DNA of 64,000 nt from an uncultured Clostridia bacterium (GCA_945829235.1 CALZUA010000006.1:1-64000), one strand, 5' to 3'; shown: positions 27,336-35,620, numbered from the stretch's first letter. Made by a program: numbers and translations. The notes: generated by a model not told the origin, from the sequence alone.

Positions 27336-28709
27336 AAACCGTTCAACAAACGTCCGCGCCGCCGCAATAATTTTTTCGTATTTCACATCGCCGCTGTCAA
27401 CAACCGACTTGAAGAAATTGTACAGCTTTTTGTTGGTTTCGAGAGCGCAGACGCGGCGTGAAACATAGTCATGCGTTGCGCCAAGCTCGGGGTTCTCCAT
27501 AATCGCAATAGCAAAATCCACGAAACGTCCGGTGTCGGTGAACTGCAGGAAATTGCACGCCGTGACAATGCTCGCGTAGAAATTCGGTGAAACGATAACC
27601 TCGCCGTTGCACTCAACATCGCCCGCGAGTAGGCAATTCAATTCCTCGTCCGAGAGCGATTTTATCGCGTACGCCGACTCGACCATACTGCAGTCGGGCA
27701 TCTGCTCGGCTTTTTCGAGAACCGGCAACGGCAGAATGTTGTTGGAGATGGATTTTCTGCGAACCGTGCCGAGCTTTGCTGTAAGCGTCGGGAAATGCTC
27801 GGGCTTATACTCGGCTCTGCCGCTGATGAGTTGCCTTAGCATATCCTTCGGGAACGCTTCAAGCGGTATCTTCACGGACGGGCTTCTGAAACCCGTTATT
27901 CCGTCGTGCGATACGGCAACAGCAACAGGCTCTGCGGGCTTTTCCTCCTCGGAGGCGTTTTCCGAAGCCGCTTTTACCACGGGAACAGGTGCTTCGGTGT
28001 ACGGGTCGGTGATTTTCTCGATAACCGCACACTTGAACGGAACGTCCTTTTCAACACAACACACCGCGCCGTGATGACCTTTAAGCAGCACCGAGTGAAA
28101 TCCCGACAGATGATAGACAATCCCCTCAATTCTGCGGCCCTGAACCTGCTCTTGCGTGTGAACCATAACCTTATTGTTGTAAAAGTCCAGCGATTGAGTA
28201 GGAATTAAAAAGCAAGGCTTGTAAACCTTGTCAACGCCGATAGTACGGTTATGCTCGGCAGTACCGCGAACCTCGTGGGAAATATTGTATGCACCCCAAA
28301 AGAAAACGCCGTTCCCATCGGTAGGGTAGTAGTCGGATACATACAGCTTATAAACGCCGTCCTGAAGCATACTGAAGATATCGTGAAGTCCCACGGCAAG
28401 CGAGTCGCCGTTGTTCAGTCGGTTAAGACAACCGGTGATTACCTCGTACACCTTTCTGTCATAGCCCTGATAACCCGGGCAGAACGATATCAGCTTATCG
28501 GCATTTTTGTTGCTGTAACTCGGGCAGATAAAATCGATAATCGGCTCGGAGCCTATGTAAAAAAGTCGGGTATCGTTGCTGAGGTTTCCGCTACGGTCGG
28601 CGTGACCTGCGGTGCAAGTACCGATGATACCCTCGCCGTTTTTGACTGAAACGAGGAGCACGCTTTTTCCGTTTAAATCAATGGTTTCTGTTTTAATATC
28701 CGCAGGCAC
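27321..28709 (-). CDS. Hypothetical protein
   Basis: 462 residues starting with GTG; GGGAGTGA lies 7 nt upstream. There is no signal or membrane segment. The first ~240 residues look beta-rich (KSVLLVSVKNGEGIIG, GVYKLYVSDYYPTDGNGVFFWGAY), then an acidic/Ala/Pro linker (NASEEEKPAEPVAVAV), then a helical C-terminal part (SDEELNCLLAGDVECNGEV). The last four codons lie inside the 92-bp repeat, so the repeat has set its C-terminus. The family is not recognised. Confidence 0.6.
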   Translation of the reverse strand: MPADIKTETIDLNGKSVLLVSVKNGEGIIGTCTAGHADRSGNLSNDTRLFYIGSEPIIDFICPSYSNKNADKLISFCPGYQGYDRKVYEVITGCLNRLNNGDSLAVGLHDIFSMLQDGVYKLYVSDYYPTDGNGVFFWGAYNISHEVRGTAEHNRTIGVDKVYKPCFLIPTQSLDFYNNKVMVHTQEQVQGRRIEGIVYHLSGFHSVLLKGHHGAVCCVEKDVPFKCAVIEKITDPYTEAPVPVVKAASENASEEEKPAEPVAVAVSHDGITGFRSPSVKIPLEAFPKDMLRQLISGRAEYKPEHFPTLTAKLGTVRRKSISNNILPLPVLEKAEQMPDCSMVESAYAIKSLSDEELNCLLAGDVECNGEVIVSPNFYASIVTACNFLQFTDTGRFVDFAIAIMENPELGATHDYVSRRVCALETNKKLYNFFKSVVDSGDVKYEKIIAAARTFVERFEKSL

Positions 28710-28739
28710 TAGGTTTCACTCCCAAACAATTATTTTTGT

Positions 28740-28930
28740 TCCAGATTTAATGCAATTATATCGGCAATTCCGCCGATGAATTTTTTTGTCGAACGAGCGA
28801 TTTTGATTACACGCGGCGGCTGATAATCAGTTCCACGCAAGGAAAACGCGGCGCTGTTACTTTTGCTCCAAATTCAGCGCGATGATATCGGCAATCCCGC
28901 CGATGAATTTTTGTCAAACGCGCGATTTTG
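28740..28930 (-). repeat. Two degenerate copies of the adjacent gene's 3' end
   Basis: The final ~55 bp of the 29045-29911 gene (ATTTAATGCAATT/ATTCAGCGCGATG, then ATATCGGCAATCCCGCC and GATGAATTTTT) recur at ~28742 and ~28866. TTCCACGCAAGGAAAACGCG plus the following GTTACTTTTGCT occur twice more at ~28831 and ~29019. The copies lie immediately downstream of their source gene and have no start codons. Confidence 0.85.
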
Positions 28931-29044
28931 ATTTCACACCGCAACCGAACACTCTTTTTTGGATTCACGCATCAATCAAACGCTCGCTTCGGGTTACAAC
29001 GCGTCGGCTGATAATTAGTTCCACGCAAGGAAAACGCGGGACTG

Positions 29045-29911
29045 TTACTTTTGCTCTAAATTCAGCGCGATGATGTCGGCAATCCCGCCGATGAATTTTT
29101 TGTCAAACGCTCGTTTCGGTATATAAGCCGCGGGCGTGTTGTTCTTATAAATAATGAACATTTTGTCGGACTCGATAAAATAGTCAACCTCGTCCCACGG
29201 CACCAAATCCCTGCTCTCATAAACGCAACTTTCACACGCGGCAAAGCCAAGCTTGCTGACAACAAAGGTTATCGGCTGACGGGAAGCAAGGTCGCCGTCG
29301 GCAAGGCTCTTGAACCGACCTCTTGCGATAGCGTGAGCAACAATGTTGATAATCAGCGCGGCGATAGCTCCCGCGGCGACCGAAATCGGGATAAAGTACA
29401 GGATATTGTCACGGGTTATTCCAACGGTGAGGTTGAGGATACCAAAGGTTACAAGCGCAATCAACAGCGCAACCAGCCACAAAAATTTCATCAGCCTGAA
29501 ATTCAACAGCATAATAAACGCGGCGGCGGTTTCCGCTTCATCGAGAAGTCCCTCACCCGTGTAGGTGTCCTTTCCGGGAGAACACTCGCGGTACATTGAT
29601 TTAAGCGGGAACAGGCGCTTCTCGTGCTGATAAGGAAAGCCGAAATCTTTCTGCCGACACTCGATAATAGCGATTGCTCTCAGCTCGTCCTCAACGGTGC
29701 TGAACATTTTATACGAGATGCGGAAGCTCTCCTTTTCGGCTGTGAGGACAATTTCCCTTCGGGTGACGGACACGGATTTTATCATATCCCAGCTGTAAAC
29801 AACGGGCGTCTGCACCCCCATTTTATAGATGGCAAAAACGCTTCCGATGATATATGTAAAGCCCGCCTTGTCGTCGCCCGCCGACACGGGTTTCAAGTCG
29901 CTGAACGCCAT
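29045..29911 (-). CDS. Membrane protein with YcxB-like C-terminal domain
   Basis: 288 residues. The N-terminal ~100 residues form a PH-like beta-rich domain (VVYSWDMIKSVSVTRREIVLTAEKESF). Two membrane helices follow (FLWLVALLIALVTFGILNL, FIPISVAAGAIAALIIN), then a C-terminal domain VPWDEVDYFIESDKMFIIY, IPKRAF typical of YcxB-like proteins. GGGAGG precedes the ATG. Function of the family is unknown. Its 3' end has been copied twice downstream. Confidence 0.75.
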   Translation of the reverse strand: MAFSDLKPVSAGDDKAGFTYIIGSVFAIYKMGVQTPVVYSWDMIKSVSVTRREIVLTAEKESFRISYKMFSTVEDELRAIAIIECRQKDFGFPYQHEKRLFPLKSMYRECSPGKDTYTGEGLLDEAETAAAFIMLLNFRLMKFLWLVALLIALVTFGILNLTVGITRDNILYFIPISVAAGAIAALIINIVAHAIARGRFKSLADGDLASRQPITFVVSKLGFAACESCVYESRDLVPWDEVDYFIESDKMFIIYKNNTPAAYIPKRAFDKKFIGGIADIIALNLEQK

Positions 29912-30070
29912 TTTAGATGCCTCCCTGCCTATATTTTCATATTCATTATTTATTATAACATATTCTGCCGGAAAAATAAAGAGGTTTTTGAAAATTTTTG
30001 TGCAGAATTATGGGGAGATTTTCTGCTTGGGTAATTTTGGCAACTTTTGCCGAGCTGAAACGCTTTTTCA

Positions 30071-30300
30071 GCGAACAGTACCGGCTTTGTTGATAAGCAC
30101 GCTTTGCTTCGGCGAACAGTAACGGCTTTGCTGATAGCCACACTTTGCTTCGGCGAACAGTAACGGCTTTGCTGATAAGCACGCTTTGTTTCGGCGAACA
30201 GTACCGACTTTATTGATAAGCACGCTTTGCTTTGGCGAACAGTAACGGCTTTGCTGATAGCCACACTTTGCTTCGGCGAACAGTAACGGCTTTGCGAAAA
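30071..30300. repeat. 41-bp tandem repeat, about 5.5 copies
   Basis: Units begin GCGAACAGTA(A/C)CGGCTTTG at 30071, 30112, 30153, 30194, 30235 and 30276 with exact 41-bp spacing; the last is partial. Copies differ at a few positions, and two alternating subtypes are visible (GATAAGCACGC and GATAGCCACAC). There are no unrelated spacers, so this is not CRISPR. Confidence 0.9.
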
Positions 30301-30348
30301 CTTTTAGTCCTCTATTGCGAGTTGTTTTAGGGTTTCTGCGAAACCCCA

Positions 30349-30556
30349 GCATTTTCGGCGGCATCGAACCGCCGAAAATGCGCGGGTGAATCCACGCCCA
30401 AAGCAAGAGCAATTAACGAGATTGTAACGCGTGGATTCACCCGCTCTTCTGCCGAATTTTACCGTTAAGCTTGCTCTGAGAGAGGTGCGGGCGATTTCGG
30501 CGGCATCGAACCGCCGAAATCGCGCGTTTGCGTGAAACTTCGTTTCACGCAAACGC
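30349..30556. repeat. Cluster of four long perfect palindromes
   Basis: Within 208 bp are four stems without mismatches. One is a 13-bp stem at 30349-30381 with loop CATCGAA. The next is a 16-bp stem GCGGGTGAATCCACGC (30382-30397) with its complement at 30429-30444. Another 13-bp stem at 30491-30523 has the same CATCGAA loop and almost the same arms as the first. A 15-bp stem GCGTTTGCGTGAAAC (30524-30538) pairs with 30542-30556 across a 3-nt loop. No gene is present. Confidence 0.85.
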
Positions 30557-30779
30557 TGGGAGTTTTTTCGAGGTTAGAGGAGTTTTTCCGAGATTAGTTA
30601 GGAACAATTAGTTAGGAAGCAATTTGATTCAGCGAGGTACTTCGCCGCAAGCACCAAGTTTCGCGCGGAGTCGTGGGACTTTGCCCACACCCCACAAGCA
30701 TTTTGTGCGCTTTGCGACGTTCAATTACTACTTTGAAAAAACTCCGTGACGCTCAATTCACACGTTGCCAAATAGCAAG

Positions 30780-30975
30780 ACAAATGCGGGAGCTTCGCCA
30801 AAAGCTCCCGCAAAAATTATCAAATTGCACCGCCTTGCAGTAGGATGCAATATAAAACCCGCCTAAAGCAGGGTGGGTAAGATCGCCCAACGTTTTCACG
30901 CTCCCGCCAACAATTCCCGAGGGAAAAGGAGGTCTGCAATCCGCCGCCGGAGTCGAAATCCCTTTTAAAAAATGT
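30780..30975 (-). ncRNA. Candidate small structured RNA (possibly 6S-like)
   Basis: On the minus strand TTATAAT (~30976-30982) could be a -10 box, with TTGTTA about 15 bp before it. The following ~195 nt are GC-rich within AT-rich surroundings and contain several stems: UUCCC/GGGAA inside CUCC/GGGAG, ACCCACC/GGCGGGU (30865-30886 region), AUUGCA/UGCAAU (30834-30859) and a 10-bp stem GCGGGAGCTT/AAGCTCCCGC at 30787-30812. Length and the ACCCACC...GGCGGGU stem vaguely recall 6S RNA, but identity is not shown. Confidence 0.3.
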
Positions 30976-31138
30976 TCGGATTATAACAGCACACATTCGC
31001 TAACAAGGCAGTAAGTGTGTCATCGCTTTTTGGCGATAACCTTGCAACATCCTGTTGTGTGTCATCGCTTTCCAACAATGACTTAACAACATTCTGTTGC
31101 TCATTCAGGCGGTTTGTCACCAGCCTTTAGAGTTCTAT

Positions 31139-31480
31139 TTATTTTGCACCGTCGAGCTTCTCAAGCTCTTCGATTTCGTCCATATCAAGCTCGGGCATTT
31201 CCGAAAATCTTTTCAGGAACATCTCGCCCGCCGCGTTGTACTCATCGTCATCGTCAACCGTTGCCAGAACAGCTTCCCCGTCAACAATTTCCTCTTTCAG
31301 CACCACAAACTCCGCGTTGCCGTCCTCCTCGTCAAAATCGGCGGGAATAAGCGCGTAGTAAACAATGCCGTTAAGCTCGGCGCGGTCCACAAACTCGAAG
31401 CGCTCAACGTTTCCGTCCTCGTCCTCAAGCTCGAGAATACCTTCCTCGCCGTCAACAAATGCGTTCTCATTTTCATTCAT
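31139..31480 (-). CDS. DUF1292 domain protein
   Basis: 113 very acidic residues. Start at MNENENAFVDG (31480), preceded by GAGGTG. The GILELEDEDGNVERFEFVD opening and the ALIPADFDEEDGNAEFVVLKEE stretch are characteristic of DUF1292, small Firmicute proteins of unknown function often near yrrK/ruvX. Here it stands alone between repeat-rich DNA and the candidate large RNA. Confidence 0.8.
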   Translation of the reverse strand: MNENENAFVDGEEGILELEDEDGNVERFEFVDRAELNGIVYYALIPADFDEEDGNAEFVVLKEEIVDGEAVLATVDDDDEYNAAGEMFLKRFSEMPELDMDEIEELEKLDGAK

Positions 31481-31680
31481 ATCAACCGCACCTCGTTTCT
31501 TCAAATTCAATCGTTTGCATTAAAATTATGCCCTCAACATTATTATTTTACACCAAAAATCACTCGATGTCAATAGGAAATTTCTGATATTCACACGTTT
31601 TTCACAACAATCATTAAGAATTGCTAAAAAGCAAGCTAAAATTATATACAAAATGACAAAGAAAAAATTAAAAATTTCTA

Positions 31681-31709
31681 TTGACTTTTAACAAAAAATA
31701 TGGTAATAT
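31681..31709 (+). promoter_or_regulatory. Near-consensus sigma-A promoter of the 600-nt non-coding unit
   Basis: TTGACT (31681-31686), 17-bp A/T-rich spacer, TAATAT (31704-31709), giving a predicted start near 31716. A long A/T-rich stretch (31610-31680) lies upstream, as in strong UP-element promoters. Confidence 0.8.
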
Positions 31710-31715
31710 ATAATC

Positions 31716-32325
31716 AAGGAAAGAGAGAAATACAACTTAACCGACAGGCTCGGTTAAAGGCTCTCGAACCTAATTCACCGAAAGGAAGGTCAGTCCGATG
31801 GGTTGCTGAATTTGAAGAGAACGGAAGTCCACATAATTCCGCGATTTTTGAAGGGAGTTACTCCGATGGCTTGACAGTCGAAAAATCTTGCGAAAGCAGA
31901 AAGGAAGCGAGTCCGATGGAATTGAATGAGCCATTTTCTAAAACGTCTGCGGAATCGCAATCCGCTGAACGCTGAGATTTAATTTTACGGCGATGATTTG
32001 CGGTGAAAAACGCAAAATCCGTTGCGGTGAGGGCACTTAGCCTATTGAAAAATCCTCGCGTGAAGCAGTCCGCAGACATTTCTACCGCGATGGCGGCAGG
32101 TTTAGCCGCTTGGAGCGTTTACATAGATTATTCCATCAGAAATGGGTGATTACGATGTGCGCTTTGATGAAACGGAAAGGAAAATACGGCTGAAAGGATT
32201 GATTCCGATGTCCGATAAGGTTTGCTCTAAGAACAAATTTTATTGAGAGGTATAGTCCGATGTAATACTGAATTACATACAATTGAATATGAACGCTCCC
32301 CCGATGAGAAGTCGGGGGAGATTTT
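31716..32325 (+). ncRNA. Candidate large structured non-coding RNA (~600 nt)
   Basis: A strong promoter and a terminator bound ~605 nt with no credible coding frame. Stems seen: GAGAG (~31723) with CTCTC (~31761) enclosing TTAACCGA/TCGGTTAA (31737-31757); CGGAA/TTCCG (~31822-31842); TGC-GAAA-GCA (~31889-31898); GCGGA/TCCGC (~31952); TTTGCG/CGCAAA (~31997-32017) within ACGG/CCGT; TGCGG/CCGCA enclosing GAGG/CCTC (~32023-32074); GCGGC/GCCGC (~32093-32109); TGTAAT/ATTACA (~32261-32278). The box (A)GTCCGATG or close recurs at 31795, 31863, 31913, 32205 and 32257. Size and setting suggest the ROOL/OLE/GOLLD class; identity is unproven. Confidence 0.6.
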
Positions 32326-32327
32326 GC
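32296..32327 (+). terminator. Terminator of the candidate large RNA
   Basis: Perfect 9-bp stem CTCCCCCGA/TCGGGGGAG (32296-32304, 32312-32320) with loop TGAGAAG, followed by ATTTTGCGTTT. The stem also contains a CCGATG box. Confidence 0.75.
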
Positions 32328-32482
32328 GTTTACGATGGGAACTGCCGCGAGGTTCACCGCAATTTCGGTTGCCGACAACACCGGCGCTTTGCCGAGCCGC
32401 CTGCGTTAAGCCGCTTTAGCAGTGGATTTTCACGCGCTCAAACCGCCCGAAAAATCCAAAGCTCGTGCTTCTGCAAGGGCAA

Positions 32483-33453
32483 TTACTGATTTTCTCCAAC
32501 AAAATTTGTTTTCTTGATAATCTGTCCGCAAAGAACAATAATCACGGCAACCGCCGCCGCGAGATAAATATACGACATAAAAACGGGGAAATTTGTTTTT
32601 GAAAAAATCGAGTTGCAGTGCATTCCCAGCTGAGTGTGAGCAATGGGAAACAGCCATTTCACCCCGCCGCCGAAAAATGTTGAACAGCCTCCGATAAAAG
32701 CAAGCGAAAGCGTTGACGCAAGGAACGTAATGCGCTTTGAGGTTACCGTTCCCAACAGTATCAGCAAGCCGTAAATCATCAAATTCAGCCACATTATCAA
32801 AAACGAATACACAATCGCGGAAATCGGCACGAAATGTATGATAACAGACGCGTCAAGTGTAAACCTGATATTGTGAAGATAAACCTGCGGGAAGCCGTCG
32901 CGCAAGCCCGTCATAAAGCCGCTCCACTCGTTTGAGAAGTTAGCGATATCCAAAATCGGCAAAATCGTTCCGATAAGCAACACAATCATCATCGCAAACG
33001 ACATCAAAAACAAAAACGCGATTTCGCCAATCAGCCAGCTCCGCTTGCTAATCCTAATCATTCTGAAATAATCCGTTTTGCAATTCGGGAAGCCGCTTAT
33101 CAGAACGATGAAAATCAGCGGGATTAAGATAATGTTTACGCTTCGTGTATACATCCCGTTGAAAGCCACTCTCGGTAATTCGGGAAAATTTTCACCGAGA
33201 TATACATCAGCATCATCGGAATTGTCGCGGCAAGAAAATCGCTTCGGATAAAGCGGTAAAGAGTTATCGCGAACACGGGTATGATGCCACCGACAAAAGC
33301 ATGGTTGAACAACTTTTTCAGCAAATCAAACAGCCTGTCCGAAGCCGCTCCGTACATCAACTCATATTGAGAGTCAGCAAATGACTCGAAGCTCGGAAAA
33401 ATCAGATATGCGGCGGCAAAATACATCAAAATTCCGGCAAGAGTTATTGTCAT
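32483..33453 (-). pseudogene. ABC-2-like permease split by a frameshift
   Basis: Two minus-strand frames overlap at 33136-33169. The upstream part (33136-33453) has ~105 residues with hydrophobic segments (TITLAGILMYFAAAYLIF, FVGGIIPVFAITLYRFI, IPMMLMYISVKIF). The downstream part (32483-33169), opening without a ribosome site, has ~228 residues and six hydrophobic segments (VNIILIPLIFIVLISGF, AFLFLMSFAMMIVLLIG and others) with RISKRSWLIGE, the cytosolic loop pattern of ABC-2 permeases. Joined, they give one normal-length permease, so a one-base shift near 33150 probably inactivated it. Programmed frameshifting cannot be excluded. No ATPase gene is adjacent. Confidence 0.6.
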
Positions 33454-33646
33454 TCCGAGAAATCAAAGCTCCGTGCCATAATATATGATGAGCACTCGGG
33501 CAAATCTTTTGCTTTGGAAAAAAGCTCCGAGTTAAGCACTACCTCAAAGAACGAGTAGGTTTCTTCGTTTATCCGAACGGTTACTCCGAACGCGCAAAAT
33601 ACTGCGAAAAGGAAAGCGCGAAAAGCGTTGAAATAGTTTTTTTCAT
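33450..33646 (-). pseudogene. Small membrane protein gene disrupted in an A7 tract
   Basis: GGAGG sits 6 nt before ATG at 33646, but this frame stops after 21 codons. The neighbouring frame is open to 33450 and reads as a transmembrane helix (NYFNAFRAFLFAVFCAFGV) plus ~45 residues, with its stop overlapping the next ATG (ATGA). One extra A in the run of seven (33637-33643) would join start and frame as MKKNYFNAF. Either a recent one-base loss, slippage-controlled expression, or a sequencing error. Confidence 0.55.
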
Positions 33647-33969
33647 AAAATCCTCCACAATCTCTCGGCAATGATTTAATTATAGCACAATGTTCTATGT
33701 AATACAATGTACAATGTTTACAACAATAGACAATATTATTACAATTATTTTTGTTAGCTTAGACAAATTTTGTGTGGATAAAATAGCTGAGCTTAATAAA
33801 AAACGACCAAAGAAGAAATTCTTCTCCGGTCGTATGAGAAATTTGTAATTTGCGCGGTAAATGGGAATTTGTCAAATTGAAATCCAACACACCATATTTA
33901 TCAATAACAGTCGCTTTGGGTTATATTCGGACAATATTTGCTTTGAAACAAACAATCCGGTTCTATGGC
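33647..33969 (-). terminator. Intergenic region with terminator 33797-33833
   Basis: The ~320 bp hold no gene. A minus-strand terminator, stem ACGACC/GGTCGT (33803-33808, 33828-33833) followed by TTTTTTATT, ends the Rpn transcript. It nearly copies the terminator at 21104-21143, including the AAGAAGAAAT loop and a following AAATGGGAATTT. Confidence 0.7.
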
Positions 33970-34074
33970 TCAATGATATTCGGAACCGGCTTCATCGTGG
34001 AGAGCCTTTTCACGCATACGGGCAAGCTCGCGAGCGCGTGTTTCTTCACTTGTATCATAGATTATTTTTGCCAT
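33970..34074 (-). CDS. 34-residue ORF copied from the Rpn gene
   Basis: GAGGAG precedes ATG at 34074; the peptide reads MAKIIYDTSEETRAREL then ARMREKALHDEA and ends GSEYH. It matches the internal segment VIYDMSEDTKIRELARLREKTLHDEA of the Rpn protein encoded just upstream (source at ~34245-34325). It is either a functional split-off C-terminal fragment or a decaying duplicate. The good ribosome site is notable. Confidence 0.45.
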   Translation of the reverse strand: MAKIIYDTSEETRARELARMREKALHDEAGSEYH

Positions 34075-34093
34075 AACAACTCCTCAAAATGGG

Positions 34094-34912
34094 TTAAGAT
34101 ATGATGTCTTTAATCTGCTCCTCGGAGTACCCCTTAGCTCTCATTTTCTCAATCATTTCATTTCGTGCCTCGGCTTTGCCCTTTTCAATACCTCTTTCCT
34201 CGCCTATTGCAATACCCTTATCCGTTGCATCCTTTAACGCAGAGGCTTCATCGTGGAGAGTCTTTTCACGCAGACGAGCAAGCTCACGGATTTTGGTATC
34301 CTCGCTCATATCATAGATAACCTTTACGGCTTTCTGAATAATCGGCATACTTGTTGCTTCAACCATTTCAAAATCCTCCTCACTATCAGCGTTAATGAAC
34401 TGTAACCATTGCTCACGGCTTGTTTTCGGGTTTTTGCTAATCTTTTTCAGCTCAAAGAAGTGCATACTGAATTTATCCGAGAACACCTCGTTCCTGTCCT
34501 TTATCATTGCCGCAACCTCGGTATGATAATCATCGCCCTCGAACATATTGAAATTGATGATATTTATCGTTATCGTCTGCTTGAGAGAACTGTAAACTTC
34601 GCCGCTTTTCAGCTCGGAGGTGTACAGCTTTGCCCAATAAAACAGCGTTCTGTCACGATAATCGGTATCGGTCTTTACTTGTATCTCAACATTTACAAGT
34701 TTATCATCAACATTAAGGCTTAAATCCAGTCTGCTGAACTTGCTTGCAACCGTTTCGGGAGCAAGCTCGGGGTTGGAGATTTTTATCTCCTTAATGCTCT
34801 CGGGCGGAATATCCAGCATACTCGCCACAAACGAATGAAGCAAATCGCTGTTTTCGGTAAACAACTTCTTGAATATTACATCAAGTTTTGCCGATACAAC
34901 ATCTCGTCCCAT
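34094..34912 (-). CDS. Rpn family recombination-promoting nuclease / putative transposase
   Basis: 272 residues. The N-terminus DVIFKKLFTENSDLLHSFVASMLD and the PD-(D/E)XK-type core RLDLSLNVDDKLVNVEIQVKTD mark the Rpn (PDDEXK transposase-like) family, whose members cut DNA and promote RecA-independent recombination. The tail is a Glu/Lys/Ala-rich helix (IEKGKAEARNEMIEKMRAKGYS), where internal starts are known in the family. AGAGGAG precedes the ATG. A piece of its 3' region is duplicated downstream. Confidence 0.88.
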   Translation of the reverse strand: MGRDVVSAKLDVIFKKLFTENSDLLHSFVASMLDIPPESIKEIKISNPELAPETVASKFSRLDLSLNVDDKLVNVEIQVKTDTDYRDRTLFYWAKLYTSELKSGEVYSSLKQTITINIINFNMFEGDDYHTEVAAMIKDRNEVFSDKFSMHFFELKKISKNPKTSREQWLQFINADSEEDFEMVEATSMPIIQKAVKVIYDMSEDTKIRELARLREKTLHDEASALKDATDKGIAIGEERGIEKGKAEARNEMIEKMRAKGYSEEQIKDIIS

Positions 34913-35035
34913 AAGGCTCTCCTCTCAACAGTTAATTCATCATCAATAATCTATGTTTATTATACCACGAAATAAGTTGATTTTCAAGCGTTTATTAAAA
35001 AGCAGAGAACTTTTCATTCTCCGCTTTCTGTATCA

Positions 35036-35584
35036 CTAAAAAATGTCCTCGGGGATATCCGATATATAATAAGGCTTGCCGTTTTCTACGCCCATTCTTA
35101 TTGTTACACCAAAATCCTCGCAAACGCTTTTATATTCAAAATCCTTTGGTTCAGCCGCCATAATATATTCGGCGAGCGCGTCTGCCGCTTTTCGGCTTTC
35201 CTCCTCGCGGTCAAAAACATCTCCTCCGATAGCCGGATCGGACGGACCGTAATAAACCTCAAGATAAATCATATTGTCGTCCTTGTCCTCAGCGGAAACC
35301 GCTTTGCTGAACAAATTCTCGTTATCTTCGGTTGTGTAATCCGGCTCTCCAAAGCGGCTTAAAACCTGTCCTATAAAAAGGCTATGATATTCCGCCAACT
35401 TATCATCATACAAGTTGCGGATAAGTGCTCTCCTTTGGGGAAGCGAATCGGGACTGCACGGCTTGAAAATATACATAGAATTCTCCGCTTCTGTCTGTTG
35501 CGAAAGGTCACGGATTTCCGGCGCGTTTTTGCAACCTGTTATTGTTATAAGAAACAAGAATAATGCTAACGCTCTCTTTTTCAT
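35036..35584 (-). CDS. Lipoprotein, unknown function
   Basis: 182 residues with lipobox LITITGCKN (Cys ~18). The mature domain (~160 residues) has alternating acidic and hydrophobic segments (LFIGQVLSRFGEPDYTTEDNENLF) and the motif VYYGPSDPAIGGDVFDREEES. The family is not recognised. It lies 37 bp from the ispF end in the same direction and may be read through from ispDF. The ribosome site is weak. Confidence 0.65.
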   Translation of the reverse strand: MKKRALALFLFLITITGCKNAPEIRDLSQQTEAENSMYIFKPCSPDSLPQRRALIRNLYDDKLAEYHSLFIGQVLSRFGEPDYTTEDNENLFSKAVSAEDKDDNMIYLEVYYGPSDPAIGGDVFDREEESRKAADALAEYIMAAEPKDFEYKSVCEDFGVTIRMGVENGKPYYISDIPEDIF

Positions 35585-35620
35585 TGTCGTTCACCCGAAA
35601 CAGTCGGTACACTTGTGTAT

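Noticed and set aside
27157..27468. 103-residue plus-strand frame across the 92-bp array
   Set aside because: The periodic repeat, not coding selection, keeps the frame open; no ribosome site is present.
31700..31975. 91-residue plus-strand frame over the candidate RNA
   Set aside because: Its ATG lies between the -35 and -10 boxes, upstream of the predicted transcription start, has no ribosome site, and the sequence is low in hydrophobic residues.
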